Assembly (NCBI RefSeq): GCF_034479515.1
Contig: NZ_CP140152.1
Span: 3,782,001-3,846,000, forward strand
DNA length: 64,000 nt
Source: Duganella zoogloeoides
Lineage (GTDB): Bacteria > Pseudomonadota > Gammaproteobacteria > Burkholderiales > Burkholderiaceae_D
Reading direction: 5' to 3'
Shown: positions 8,923 through 18,158 of the stretch, piece by piece
How positions within the stretch are numbered: position 1 is the first letter of the stretch
Layout of the letters: the number at the start of each line of letters is the position of its first letter
Made by a program: the position numbers and the translations under genes
Notes under the pieces: model-generated
Databases searched by the model: none
Seen by the model: only the letters and a program-made list of their open reading frames with translations
What the model was told of the DNA's origin: nothing

Positions 8923-10293
8923 ATGCACCCGCCAGACAAAACCCCGCACGACATGCGCACCGCCTTTCGCCGCGAGTTCGCCTCGCCGGAGGTATGGATC
9001 ACCCGCACCGTGGTGGTGGGCGCGGCGGCGGTGGCCGGCCTCGTGGTGGTCGGCTTTACCTGGCTGGCCGAACAGGCGCTGGGGCTGTTCCTCGATCTCG
9101 CCAGCGTGGGCTGGTGGTTGCCGCTGCTGTGGACCCCGCTGCTGTGCGGCGCCATCGTCTGGGTCACGCGGCGCTTTGCGCGCGGCGCGGGCGGCTCCGG
9201 CATTCCGCAGGTGATGGCCGCGCTCGACCCGGCGCTGTCGGGCGGCCGGCGCCCGCTGCTGGTGTCGCTGAAACTGAGCCTGGCCAAGATCGGCCTCACC
9301 TCGGCCGGCCTGCTGGGCGGCCTGTCGCTGGGCCGCGAAGGCCCCTCGGTGCAGATCGCTGCCGGCGTGATGCTGACCGCGCGCCGCTGGCTGCCGCGCG
9401 GCAGCGGCGTCAGCGCCCATTCGCTGCTGGTGGCCGGCGGCGCGGCCGGCATCGCGGCCGCGTTCAACACACCGCTGGCCGGCGTCATGTTCGCCATCGA
9501 AGAACTGTCGCGCACGCCCGAGCAGCGCAACAGCGGTTTGATCGTCTCCGGCATCGTGCTGGCCGGCCTGATCGCCGTCTCCGTGTACGGCAACGGCACC
9601 CACTTCGGCGTGATCCACCCGGGCCCGATCGGCCTGGCGCTGGTGGGCCCCGGCCTGCTGGTCACCTTGGTCACCGGCCTGGCCGGCGGCCTGTTCGCCC
9701 GCCTGCTGCTGGCGTCCCTGCGCGGTACCTCGCCCGACGCCCCGAGCCGCTGGCGCCAGCGCTACCCGGTGCGCTTTGCCGTCGGCTGCGGGCTGGCCGT
9801 GGCGGTGATCGGCGCGGTAACCGGCGGCGCCACCTACGGCAGCGGCAACGAGGCCACGCGTGCCCTGCTCGACAGCAACGGCCATGTGCCGGTCGGCTTC
9901 GCGCTATTCAAGTTCATCGCCACCTGGGTCACCGCGTGGTCGGGCGTGCCGGCCGGGATATTCGCGCCGTCGCTGTCGATTGGCGCGGCGCTGGGCCACG
10001 ACGTGGCCTGGCTGACCAACTACCCGTATGCACCGGCCGTGATCGCGCTCGGCATGGTGGGCTTCCTGGCCGCCGCCACGCAGGCCCCGCTCACCGCCTT
10101 CATCATCGTCATGGAAATGGTCGATGGCCACGGCATGGTCCTGAGCCTGATGGCGTGCGCGGTGATTGCCAGCACGGTCTCGCGCGTGCTCAGTCCACCG
10201 CTGTATTCGGCGCTGGCGATGATCCAGCTGCCGCCCCGGCGCGCTTACCCTGCGCCCGGGCGCACCGACGACGCCGGCGCCGCCCAGCCGTGA
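8923..10293 (+). CDS. ClC-family chloride transporter (probable Cl-/H+ antiporter)
   Basis: About 456 residues with many membrane helices. ClC ion-path motifs are in place: GSGIP (residues 91-95), GREGP (137-141, with the gating Glu139), GIFAPSLSIG, and a late Tyr in PPLYSALA. The EE pair at about 193-194 keeps the internal proton glutamate, which favours an antiporter over a channel. No C-terminal CBS domains. Start could also be the ATG at 8953. Divergent from nhaA; the two may share roles in pH and salt balance. Confidence 0.88.
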   Translation: MHPPDKTPHDMRTAFRREFASPEVWITRTVVVGAAAVAGLVVVGFTWLAEQALGLFLDLASVGWWLPLLWTPLLCGAIVWVTRRFARGAGGSGIPQVMAALDPALSGGRRPLLVSLKLSLAKIGLTSAGLLGGLSLGREGPSVQIAAGVMLTARRWLPRGSGVSAHSLLVAGGAAGIAAAFNTPLAGVMFAIEELSRTPEQRNSGLIVSGIVLAGLIAVSVYGNGTHFGVIHPGPIGLALVGPGLLVTLVTGLAGGLFARLLLASLRGTSPDAPSRWRQRYPVRFAVGCGLAVAVIGAVTGGATYGSGNEATRALLDSNGHVPVGFALFKFIATWVTAWSGVPAGIFAPSLSIGAALGHDVAWLTNYPYAPAVIALGMVGFLAAATQAPLTAFIIVMEMVDGHGMVLSLMACAVIASTVSRVLSPPLYSALAMIQLPPRRAYPAPGRTDDAGAAQP

Positions 10294-10313
10294 GTCCGCA
10301 CCAGGGCTGATGG

Positions 10314-12737
10314 TCAGACGCCGGCCGCCTCGCGCGCGCTGGCCTGCTCCAGCGCCGCCAGCGCGGCGGCAGCGCCGGCCCGGTCGCCGCTGCGGCAAGC
10401 CGCTTCCAGCACTTCCGCACACTGCCCGGTTGCGGGGCAGCCGAAGGTGGCCGCCGACCCTTTGATCGAATGGGCTTCGTAGATCACTGCGGCCAGGTCG
10501 TCGCCGGCCAGCGCGGCAGCAATCCCGGCCACCCGCTGCGCTATCCCGTCCCGGAAGGTCGCAGTCAGCGCTGCAAACCCTGGCAAGTCCGAAAAGTGTG
10601 CCGCCAGCGCCGGCTTGGGCAGGTGCTGCGCCACTACGCGCTGGAACGCTGCGCGGTCGATCGGCTTGGCCAGGCAATCGTCGAAACCGGCCGCCAGGTA
10701 GCGGGCCCGGTCCTTCGTCATCACGTCGGCGGTGAGCGCCACCACCGGCCGCTGGAAGCCGGCCTGGCGCAGGCGCCCGGTGGCGGTCACGCCGTCCTGT
10801 ACCGGCATGTGGATATCCATCAGCACCAGGTCGGGCAGCGTGGCCAGTGCGCGCTCCACGGCCTGCTCGCCGTTGTCGGCGACCAGCACCTCCACGCCCA
10901 TGCTCTCGAGCAGCGCCCGCACCAGCATGCGGTTGTCGGCGCCATCTTCGGCGACCAGCACCCGGCCGGCCAGTTGCGGCGGCGCGCAGTCGGCGCACGG
11001 CGCCACTTCAGGCAGGGCCAGCGCCGCCGCCGGCGCGTGCACCGACACTGTCATCGTGGTGCCGGCGCCCGGGCTGCTCTCCACGGTCACGCCGCCGCCC
11101 ATGGCACTGGCCAGCTGGTGCACCAGGTACAGCCCCAGGCCGGTGCCGCCGAACCGCCGGGCCACGGTGCTGTCGGCCTGGTTAAACGGCGTAAACAGCG
11201 CGGCCACCTGCTGCGCATTCATGCCGATGCCGGTATCGCGCACGCTGCAGGACAGGACCTCGTGCTCGTGGTCGTACCACAACGCCACGTTGACCGTGCC
11301 CTCCTCGGTAAACTTGATGGCGTTCGAGACCAGGTTGAGCAGGATCTGGCGCCAGCGCGTGGGGTCGCCCAGCACTTGCCGCGGCACCGTCGCGCGCAGT
11401 TCGGCCGTGTAGGCGATGGCGCGCTGGCGCGCTGCGCCAGCCATCAGTGCCGACACCGTATCGAGCACCTGCGCCGGCGAAAAGGGCAGCTGCTCGAGCA
11501 CCAGCTTGCCCGATTCCACCTTCGACATGTCGAGCACGTCATTGATCAGTTGCAGCAGGTGCTGGCCATTGCGCGCAATGATGCCGCCCAGTTCCCCCGC
11601 TTGCGTGGGGCCTTGTTGCGCCAGCTGTTCGGCAAAGCCGATGATTGCCGTCAGCGGGGTGCGGATCTCGTGGCTCATCATGGCCAGGAATACCGACTTG
11701 GCTTCGTTGGCCTGGTCGGCTGCCGCCTTGAGCGCGCGCTGCTCGCGCAGCGCCAGGTCGCGCTTGTGCATGGCGCGCCAGACCGTCACGCAGGCCGCCA
11801 GCACGGCCAGCCCGCATACGGCGCCCACCAGCCCCAGTTGCCGGGCAAAGAACAGCCATTGCTCAAGAAATACCTGCTCCGGGATGGCGACCTTGATCAT
11901 CAGCGGATAATGCGGGATCACACGCTGGGCTGCCAGCGTGCGGGTCTGGCTGGCGCCCGGCGCCGGGTACGGCGCATGGTCCACCGCCGTGCCGGCCGTG
12001 CGCAACTGGCGCTCGATCTCTTCGTAGCTGCGCATGTCGCGGGCCGTGGTGCCCAGCACGGCGTCGTCGGCGGGCCAGCGCGCCAGCACGGTACGGTTGC
12101 GCTGGAACAGCGTCACCGTGGCCTGGACATCGAGCTTGATCTTGCCGTAGAAATTGCTGATCTGCCGGCTCGATATGCCCACCAGCACCACCCCGATAAA
12201 GCTGCCATCGGGCGCCGCGATACGGCGCGAGAGATAGAAGGTCCAGGCGCCATTGCCCTTGTTGCGCACCGGCGCGCTGATGAACAGGCCCAGGCCGGCG
12301 CGCGCGCGGTGCGCCTGGAAGTAGTCGCGTTCGGCCAGGTTGATCGGCGGTGTTGGAAAACTGCGGGTGAAGTTGATGACCTGGCCATCGGCTGCCACGA
12401 TGCTGGCCACGTCGATCTGCGGCAGCACGCGGTTGCGCTCCTGCAGCCGCTCGAATTCTTCGCGGCCGCCGAGACGCCGGCGCAACTCGTCGCCGTCGCG
12501 CACCCCCAGCAGCCGTATGCGTTCGAGCATGCCATCGAGTACCAGGTCGGCAGCGCCCATCTCGTGCGCCGTCTGTTCGGCCAGCAGCAAGGCCGTGCCG
12601 TCGAGCTGTTCGCGCCACTCCTCGATTTCACTATCCCTGGCGCCGTACAACGCCACGCCCAGCGTCACCCCGATGGTCAGTAGCAGGGCGGCGCCGGTGG
12701 CGACGATGAGGGTGCGGGAGCGTCTGGAATCGGGCAT
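10314..12737 (-). CDS. Hybrid sensor histidine kinase with Cache, REC and HPt domains
   Basis: 807 residues: TM1 at 9-31, a periplasmic Cache-type sensor region of about 250 residues, TM2 near 296-322, a HisKA phosphoacceptor His356 (SHEIRTP), HATPase boxes (N472, DTGIGM, GTGLGL), a receiver domain with Asp641 (LMDIHMP), and a C-terminal HPt with His756 (AHSIKGS). This is a complete ArcB/BarA-like phosphorelay missing only a final output regulator. The HD-GYP regulator gene upstream on the same strand (about 100 bp away) is the obvious partner. Signal unknown. Confidence 0.93.
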   Translation of the reverse strand: MPDSRRSRTLIVATGAALLLTIGVTLGVALYGARDSEIEEWREQLDGTALLLAEQTAHEMGAADLVLDGMLERIRLLGVRDGDELRRRLGGREEFERLQERNRVLPQIDVASIVAADGQVINFTRSFPTPPINLAERDYFQAHRARAGLGLFISAPVRNKGNGAWTFYLSRRIAAPDGSFIGVVLVGISSRQISNFYGKIKLDVQATVTLFQRNRTVLARWPADDAVLGTTARDMRSYEEIERQLRTAGTAVDHAPYPAPGASQTRTLAAQRVIPHYPLMIKVAIPEQVFLEQWLFFARQLGLVGAVCGLAVLAACVTVWRAMHKRDLALREQRALKAAADQANEAKSVFLAMMSHEIRTPLTAIIGFAEQLAQQGPTQAGELGGIIARNGQHLLQLINDVLDMSKVESGKLVLEQLPFSPAQVLDTVSALMAGAARQRAIAYTAELRATVPRQVLGDPTRWRQILLNLVSNAIKFTEEGTVNVALWYDHEHEVLSCSVRDTGIGMNAQQVAALFTPFNQADSTVARRFGGTGLGLYLVHQLASAMGGGVTVESSPGAGTTMTVSVHAPAAALALPEVAPCADCAPPQLAGRVLVAEDGADNRMLVRALLESMGVEVLVADNGEQAVERALATLPDLVLMDIHMPVQDGVTATGRLRQAGFQRPVVALTADVMTKDRARYLAAGFDDCLAKPIDRAAFQRVVAQHLPKPALAAHFSDLPGFAALTATFRDGIAQRVAGIAAALAGDDLAAVIYEAHSIKGSAATFGCPATGQCAEVLEAACRSGDRAGAAAALAALEQASAREAAGV

Positions 12738-12837
12738 GAGGGCAGTACAGGCGGTTGCAAGTCGTTATGTTTTTTTGACCATAGCATTCCTGCTGCTACC
12801 GTGCCGGCTTTTCGGTATCCGGCCTCATCCGTTGTTG

Positions 12838-13899
12838 CTAATTTGCATCTTCCAGCGGTTGGTGAAAGCGGTGCTGGATGGCCAGGATGGCGTCCATGTC
12901 GTGCAGCAGCGCCTCCACGCAGGCCGGGTCGAAGTGCGTGCCCTTCTGGCTGCGCAAAAACTCGACCGCCCGTTCCAGCGGCCAGGCCGGCTTGTACGGA
13001 CGGGCATTGGTCAGGGCATCGAACACGTCCGCCACGGCGATGATGCGGCCGTACAGCGGGATCGCTTCACCGGCCAGGCCGTGCGGGTAACCGCCGCCAT
13101 CATAGCGTTCATGGTGGCTGATGGCGATCACGGCGCCCGCCTGCAGCAGCGGCGATTCGCTGCCGGCCAGGATATCGGCGCCGATCTGCGGATGGCGCTG
13201 CATGATCTTGCGCTCCTCGTCATTGAGCGGGCCGGGCTTGAGCAGCACGGCGTCGGCAATGCCCACCTTGCCGATGTCGTGCATCGGCGCCGCATCGCGC
13301 ACCAGGTCGCACTCCGCTTCCGGCAGGCCCAGCTGGACTGCGATCAGGCGCGAATAAGCAGCCATGCGCGACAGGTGGAAACCGGTGTCGGCATCACGGA
13401 ACTCGGCCGCGCGGGACAGGCGGTGGATGGCTTCGTGTTCGCGGGCGACGATGTCGGCAGTGGCCTTGCGCACCGCGAGGTCGAGCGTCTCGGCGCGCTG
13501 CGCCAGTTGCTGGCGGGCTTGCTGCAACGCCAGCAGGTTGCCGATCCGCACATTGAACTCGATGCCGTTGACCGGCTTGGTGAGAAAATCGTTGGCGCTC
13601 AGGCGCAGCGCCTCGTGGCGCACCGCCATTTCGGTGGCGCCGGTCACCATCACCACCGGCACCTCGCGCATGCCGGGCAAGGCGCGGAAGCGGCGCAGGA
13701 ACGTCAGGCCGTCCAGGTCGGGCATCAGGTAGTCGACCACGACCAGGTCGGGCGTATGGTCGGCGCACCAGTCGAGCGCCGCCTGGGCGTGCCTGACCGG
13801 CACCGGGGCGGCCATGTCGAGCATGCTGAGCATCAGGCAGAAGAGATCGAGGTTGATCTGGTCGTCGTCAATTACCAGTACTTTCATGGCGTCATCCAA
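12838..13899 (-). CDS. Response regulator with HD-GYP output domain
   Basis: 353 residues: receiver domain with acidic pocket DDD (11-13), phosphoacceptor Asp56 and Lys108, a helical linker, then an HD-GYP domain with HD at 207-208 and GYP at 270-272. Family members hydrolyse cyclic di-GMP to GMP. The next gene on the same strand is the hybrid kinase with HPt, so phosphorelay control of c-di-GMP breakdown is likely. ATG at 13887 is an alternative start. The region upstream is extremely AT-rich. Confidence 0.92.
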   Translation of the reverse strand: MDDAMKVLVIDDDQINLDLFCLMLSMLDMAAPVPVRHAQAALDWCADHTPDLVVVDYLMPDLDGLTFLRRFRALPGMREVPVVMVTGATEMAVRHEALRLSANDFLTKPVNGIEFNVRIGNLLALQQARQQLAQRAETLDLAVRKATADIVAREHEAIHRLSRAAEFRDADTGFHLSRMAAYSRLIAVQLGLPEAECDLVRDAAPMHDIGKVGIADAVLLKPGPLNDEERKIMQRHPQIGADILAGSESPLLQAGAVIAISHHERYDGGGYPHGLAGEAIPLYGRIIAVADVFDALTNARPYKPAWPLERAVEFLRSQKGTHFDPACVEALLHDMDAILAIQHRFHQPLEDAN

Positions 13900-13939
13900 T
13901 ATGTGCGGCCGCCTTTGCGCTTGTTACTGTCTCGACGGT

Positions 13940-14040
13940 CGAAACGCGATTTATTTTATTATGATAATTATGCCCGAAAACAATAATCTAAAAATTGAAA
14001 TATTTTTAATAATAATTTCCTGTTAAAAATTTTACTAGCG
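13940..14040. other. AT-rich block upstream of the HD-GYP gene
   Basis: About 100 bases of strongly AT-rich sequence with runs of A and T stand out from the GC-rich surroundings. It lies between the uspA stop and the HD-GYP start. It may hold the HD-GYP promoter with an UP element or a nucleoid-protein binding site. No ORF is supported here. Confidence 0.5.
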
Positions 14041-14046
14041 TGATAG

Positions 14047-14505
14047 TCAGGCTGGCTGCGAATCCTGTTGTCGCAATACCAGCACCGGTATGGTGCTGTG
14101 CGACAGGACCTTGTGGGTTTCGCTGCCGATCAACCACGCACGCCAGCCGCCCAGTCCGTGCGAAGCCATCGCCACCAGGTCGCAATGTTGCGTGCGAGCC
14201 GCTTCGATGATGGCTTGGCAGGGGGACTCATGCTCCACGACCAGGGTGTCGCATGCAACGCCGTGAGCCCTGGCGACAGCGGCCACCTGCTCTGCGCAGG
14301 CGTTGGCCACGTCATGGCGATGGACTGAATACAGCGGCGCCATGTCGGTCAGCAACCCTGGGCGCACGGTGAGGAAATGCAGCGGCGCGCTAACGTGCAG
14401 CACCGTCAGCCGGGCACCGACCGAGAGCGCCAGCCGTGCGCACGGCACCATCGCTTCGAGCGATGGCGCGCCGCCATCGGTGGGAAATAATATATGTGTG
14501 AACAT
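14047..14505 (-). CDS. Universal stress protein (UspA family)
   Basis: 152 residues, a single Usp domain with the N-terminal LFPTDGG and the C-terminal ATP-binding pattern G-x2-G-x9-G-S/T (within GLGGWRAWLIGS), then IPVLVLRQ. Such proteins aid survival in stasis, anaerobiosis or oxidative stress. A well-formed FNR/ANR-type promoter lies upstream, which suggests induction by oxygen limitation. Confidence 0.9.
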   Translation of the reverse strand: MFTHILFPTDGGAPSLEAMVPCARLALSVGARLTVLHVSAPLHFLTVRPGLLTDMAPLYSVHRHDVANACAEQVAAVARAHGVACDTLVVEHESPCQAIIEAARTQHCDLVAMASHGLGGWRAWLIGSETHKVLSHSTIPVLVLRQQDSQPA

Positions 14506-14547
14506 CGTCGTCCTGTCAGAACCGGGGAAGCCTTGGTGGGCCGCCCC

Positions 14548-14590
14548 ATTATGCTGACCTGTATCATGCCGGGTATATGATCGAGATCAA
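14548..14590 (-). promoter_or_regulatory. FNR/ANR-type promoter of the universal stress gene
   Basis: On the minus strand TTGATCTCGATCAT (14590-14577) matches the FNR/ANR box TTGAT-N4-ATCAA in 9 of 10 fixed positions. CATAAT at 14553-14548 would be the -10. A start site near 14541-14542 puts the box centre at about -41.5, the class II activator position. The site is 72 bases or more upstream of the usp start. Confidence 0.65.
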
Positions 14591-14617
14591 ATAACTCGCC
14601 AATGGGGATGGCCCTGC

Positions 14618-16009
14618 TCAGGCAACCGCCGCCAAACTGACCAGCACCAGCGTGCCCTGCCCGTTCGCGCGGGTCTGCACCAGAATATGGCCCTGGTGCT
14701 GCTCGACGATTTCCTTGACGATCGCCAGTCCCAGGCCATGGCCGCCGGACTGCGCGCCCGGCACCCGGTAGTAGGGGGTGAAGATGTGCGCCAGTTCGGC
14801 CTGCGGGATCGGCGGACCGTCGTTGGCCACGCCCAGCAACACGCTGCCATCGACCATGTCGAGCGTGACCGCAATGTCGCCGTGCGGGTCGCCGTGCGTC
14901 GAGGCATTGTCGATCAGGTTTTGCAGCAGCCGCTGTAACTGGGTCGGCTCGCCCCGCACGTGGCACGGCTGCTGCACATCGAGGCCCACGCTTTGGCCGC
15001 GCCGCGCCACCAGCGGTTCCACCGCGCCGATCACCTCGCAGCACAGCTCCGGCATCGATAGCCGGCGCAGCGGTTCGGCGTCGTTGCCGGCGGTCAGGCG
15101 GCCCAGCGCCAGCAGCTGCTCGGCCAGCTTGCTGGTGCGGCGGGCGCCGTCCATCGCGCATTGCAGCGACGTTTGCAGCTGTTGCGGCCCTTCCGCACGC
15201 AGCGCGTTTTCCATGTGCAGCTGGACAGCGGCGATCGGCGTGCGGATCTCGTGCGCGGCGGCGTTGAGGAAGCGCTGCTCGCGCTCGAACGCGGCGCGGA
15301 TGCGATCGAGCAGGTGATTGAGCTCGGTGATGATGGGCGCCAGCTCCACCGGCGTGGCGGGCAGCGCCAGCGGCTCGAGCGACTCCGGCTTGCGTGCGGC
15401 GATGCGGGCGGCCAGCTGCGCCAGCGGCCGCATGCTGCGCAGCAGCAGCAGGTTCACGGCAATGAGCATGAACACGCCGCCCACGGCCAGCGGCGTCAGG
15501 ATCGACATGCCGATGTCGTGCGACATTTCCTGGCGCACCTCGTCCTTTTCGGCGGTCAGCACCCACACGTTGGCCGAGCGCAGCGCAAACACTTGCCACG
15601 GCACGCCGTCGATCATCTGTTCGGAAAAACCGGCCTTCAGCGGCGCCAGCGCCTCGACCGGGGACGACGCCGACTTGGCCAGCAAGGCGCCGTCGTCGCG
15701 CCACACCTGGAACGCGATCTTGGTTTCGTAGCGGTGGCCGTACATCCGGGGCAGGTTGCTGGGATCGGTTTCCAGCTCGTGCGGCAAGGCGATCACCAGC
15801 GGCCGGCTGATGGTGGCCGACGACACCTGGTGCGCCACCAGCGCTTCGAGCACGCGCGCGGACGTGGCCAGCCTGGCGCTGAACAGCTCGTCCGATTCGC
15901 GGCGCGCCACGTGGTGCGCGCCAAGACCGATGCCGGCAAAGATCAGCAGCATGCACAGCAGGGTGGCGCCCACCAGGCGCCAGCGGCCGGAATAGAGCCG
16001 GGTCGTCAT
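14618..16009 (-). CDS. Sensor histidine kinase (QseC/TctE type)
   Basis: 463 residues: TM1 at 11-30, a periplasmic sensor region to about 165, TM2 near 168-190, HAMP-like linker, phosphoacceptor His253 (AHEIRTP), and ATPase boxes (NLIDNAS, GGHGLGLAIV). It phosphorylates the OmpR-type regulator encoded just upstream; the start codon overlaps that gene's stop (ATGA at 16009-16006). It is the last gene of the seven-gene run that starts at 20908, so its signal may be the product of that pathway. Confidence 0.92.
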   Translation of the reverse strand: MTTRLYSGRWRLVGATLLCMLLIFAGIGLGAHHVARRESDELFSARLATSARVLEALVAHQVSSATISRPLVIALPHELETDPSNLPRMYGHRYETKIAFQVWRDDGALLAKSASSPVEALAPLKAGFSEQMIDGVPWQVFALRSANVWVLTAEKDEVRQEMSHDIGMSILTPLAVGGVFMLIAVNLLLLRSMRPLAQLAARIAARKPESLEPLALPATPVELAPIITELNHLLDRIRAAFEREQRFLNAAAHEIRTPIAAVQLHMENALRAEGPQQLQTSLQCAMDGARRTSKLAEQLLALGRLTAGNDAEPLRRLSMPELCCEVIGAVEPLVARRGQSVGLDVQQPCHVRGEPTQLQRLLQNLIDNASTHGDPHGDIAVTLDMVDGSVLLGVANDGPPIPQAELAHIFTPYYRVPGAQSGGHGLGLAIVKEIVEQHQGHILVQTRANGQGTLVLVSLAAVA

Positions 16010-16671
16010 GCGGCCAGGTCGCCGAGGCGGTAGCCGACGCCGCGGATGGTCTTGATGACGGCGGGGGTGATCTTGCGCCGCAGGTGGTGGACGTGAACGT
16101 CGATGCTGTTGCTCTCGACGCCCTCGCCCCAGCCATACAGCAGTTCCTCGAGCTGGGCGCGGTTGAACACGCGTTGCGGGTGCTCGGCCAATTGCAGCAG
16201 CAGCATGAACTCGAGCCGCTGCAGCTCCACGCCCTGCCCCTGCCACTGCACGCCAAGGTTTTCCGGCTCCAGTTTGAGCGCGCCTACCTGCACCTGGTTG
16301 ACCAGGCGCCCGGTGCGGCGCCGAGCCAGTACCCGCAGCCGGGCCAGCAACTCGTCGAGTTCGAACGGCTTGACCAGGTAATCGTCCGCGCCCAGGTCGA
16401 GTCCCTCCACGCGGTCGCGCATGGCGTCGCGCGCCGACAGGATCAGCACGGGAATCGGATTGCCGGCGCGGCGCGCCGCTTTCAGCACCTCGGTGCCGTC
16501 GATCCCGGGCAAGCCGAGGTCGAGCACCATCAGGTCGAAGGGATTGTCGGCCACGGCAGCGACCGCAGCGACGCCGTCGCCGACATGCTCGACCAGGTAA
16601 TGCGCCTGCCGCAACGCCACCAGCAGGCCCTGCGAAATGAGCGGATCGTCTTCGACCAGTAGTATTCTCAA
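16006..16671 (-). CDS. OmpR/QseB-type response regulator
   Basis: 221 residues: receiver domain with acidic pocket EDD, phosphoacceptor Asp51 (VLDLGLP) and Lys near 101, then a C-terminal winged-helix DNA-binding domain (SNSIDVHVHHLRRKI, RGVGYRL). It is co-translated with its kinase through a 4-base overlap and lies 22 bases after the secreted TPR gene. Likely autoregulates this operon. Confidence 0.93.
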   Translation of the reverse strand: MRILLVEDDPLISQGLLVALRQAHYLVEHVGDGVAAVAAVADNPFDLMVLDLGLPGIDGTEVLKAARRAGNPIPVLILSARDAMRDRVEGLDLGADDYLVKPFELDELLARLRVLARRRTGRLVNQVQVGALKLEPENLGVQWQGQGVELQRLEFMLLLQLAEHPQRVFNRAQLEELLYGWGEGVESNSIDVHVHHLRRKITPAVIKTIRGVGYRLGDLAA

Positions 16672-16693
16672 CGCGTCTCCCCCTTGCTGTGCA

Positions 16694-17341
16694 TTATTTG
16701 GCTTTCGCCGCGATTTTGTCCAGCAGTTGATCGATTTCCTTGCGGCGGCCGTCGTCGGCGATGGCGCGCCCGGGCCGCGGCGGCGCCTGCAACGCCTTGT
16801 TCAGTACGCGGGTTGCTTCCGCATAGTCGCCCTTGCGGAACAGGTAATCGCCGTAAAAATAATTGGCGTCGATGCCGTCCGGATTGACGGCCAGGCCCTT
16901 CTTGAGCAACTCCAGCGCCTTCTTGTCGTCGCCGAAGCCGATCGGCCAGCCCGGCACCTGGTAATACAGCGAGCCGAGGCTGGTATAGGCGGAACCGGCC
17001 AGCGCGTCCGGGTTGATGGCCAGCGCCTGCTCCAGCGCGGTCCTGGCGGACTTGGCGTTGGACAGTGCGCCCAGCCCGCCCTTTTCGCCGGCATAGGTCG
17101 ATTCGATGATGGCTTGCCAGATCAGCAGGTCGGCGCTGCCGGGGTTGGCGGCGGTGGTCTTGCGGGCCTCGCCCAGCAGGCGCTCGAGCTGCGCTTCGCG
17201 CGCCGGCGCCGGTGTGCGGTAGCGGATTTGCTCCCATTGCTGTTGCAAGCGTACGAGATCGTCGCTGGCTGCCGCCCACGCGGTGCGCGTGCAACACAGC
17301 ATCATGAGCAACAGCAGGACAAAACGATAGTGGATTTTCAT
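16694..17341 (-). CDS. Secreted TPR-repeat protein
   Basis: 215 residues with a cleavable signal peptide (MKIHYRFVLLLLMMLCC, cleavage probably after AWA) and tetratricopeptide-like helices (LEQALAINPDALAGSAYTSL, LKKGLAVNPDGIDANYFYG). TPR proteins mediate protein contacts; this one should act in the periplasm. ATG at 17341 gives the signal peptide; an ATG at 17356 adds five residues. It sits between the SDR (22-base gap) and the response regulator (22-base gap), so it may link the sensor kinase to the pathway. No enzymatic motif seen. Confidence 0.8.
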   Translation of the reverse strand: MKIHYRFVLLLLMMLCCTRTAWAAASDDLVRLQQQWEQIRYRTPAPAREAQLERLLGEARKTTAANPGSADLLIWQAIIESTYAGEKGGLGALSNAKSARTALEQALAINPDALAGSAYTSLGSLYYQVPGWPIGFGDDKKALELLKKGLAVNPDGIDANYFYGDYLFRKGDYAEATRVLNKALQAPPRPGRAIADDGRRKEIDQLLDKIAAKAK

Positions 17342-17363
17342 GGTGGCGCCTTTCAAAAAAAAT

Positions 17364-18158
17364 TTATATGGGCAGGAAGTTGCGAATGATGCGCAGCTGC
17401 TTGCGGATGGCCGCGTCCGGCACGGCCGGCAGCAGGCCGTTGAGGCGCACGAAAAAGCGCTCCTTCGCGCCCAGCGTCAGGTGGCCGCGCTGCCCGCCCA
17501 GGAACGCGACAAAGGCGGCAGCCACCTGCTGCGGCGTGTCCTGCGCTGTGCCAAGCTCGCGGTTCATGGCGGTGACGGCATCGGTATTGATGGCGGTGTC
17601 GGTGGCGCGCGGCGCAAACGAGCGCACTTCCACGGCCGTATCGGACAACTCGCGCCGCAGGGCCTGGGTAAAACCGTGCAGACCCGCCTTGCTGGCGCCG
17701 TACGCGGCAAAGCCGGGGAAGCCAAGCAACCCGAGCACGGAGCCGACGTTGACGATCTGCGCGGCTGGCACAGCCTTCAGCTGCGGCAGCAGCTGGCGCG
17801 TGAGCAGCATCGGCGCCAGCAGGTTGGTGTCGAGCAGCGCGCGGATCGCGTCCACCGGCTGCGATTCGAAGCTGTGGAAGTCGCTCAGGCCGGCGTTGTT
17901 GACCAGCAGGTTGAGGCCGCCCAAGCTGCGCGCCGCCGCGTCGATCGCGGCCAGCGTGGCGGGGTCGGTCAGGTCGCCGCCTACCACTTGCGCCGGCACG
18001 TTCAATTCGGCGCGCAGCGCGTGCAGCGGCCCTTCGCGCCGTCCCACCAGGATCAACGCGTCCGACAGCGGCGCCAGTTCGCGCACGATGGCCGCGCCGA
18101 TGCCGCCGCCGGCGCCCGTGATCACGGCCCGGTAACGCGGGCGCTGCATGGCAGCCAT
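17364..18158 (-). CDS. SDR-family oxidoreductase in the ligase/diiron-oxidase operon
   Basis: 264 residues, a classical short-chain dehydrogenase: TGAGGGIG at 14-21, NNAG, and the catalytic YGASK. The C-terminal segment ends in a basic, proline-containing tail (RLNGLLPAVP), often seen in long-chain or lipid-linked SDRs. Its start overlaps the preceding stop by one base (TAATG at 18160-18156). In context it should reduce or oxidise an intermediate made by the adenylating ligase and the diiron oxidase. Confidence 0.88.
   Translation of the reverse strand: MAAMQRPRYRAVITGAGGGIGAAIVRELAPLSDALILVGRREGPLHALRAELNVPAQVVGGDLTDPATLAAIDAAARSLGGLNLLVNNAGLSDFHSFESQPVDAIRALLDTNLLAPMLLTRQLLPQLKAVPAAQIVNVGSVLGLLGFPGFAAYGASKAGLHGFTQALRRELSDTAVEVRSFAPRATDTAINTDAVTAMNRELGTAQDTPQQVAAAFVAFLGGQRGHLTLGAKERFFVRLNGLLPAVPDAAIRKQLRIIRNFLPI

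Noticed and set aside
10470..12683. A 737-codon open frame on the plus strand
   Set aside because: It lies exactly opposite the hybrid histidine kinase, has no domain or ribosome site, and is explained by high GC third positions of the kinase gene.
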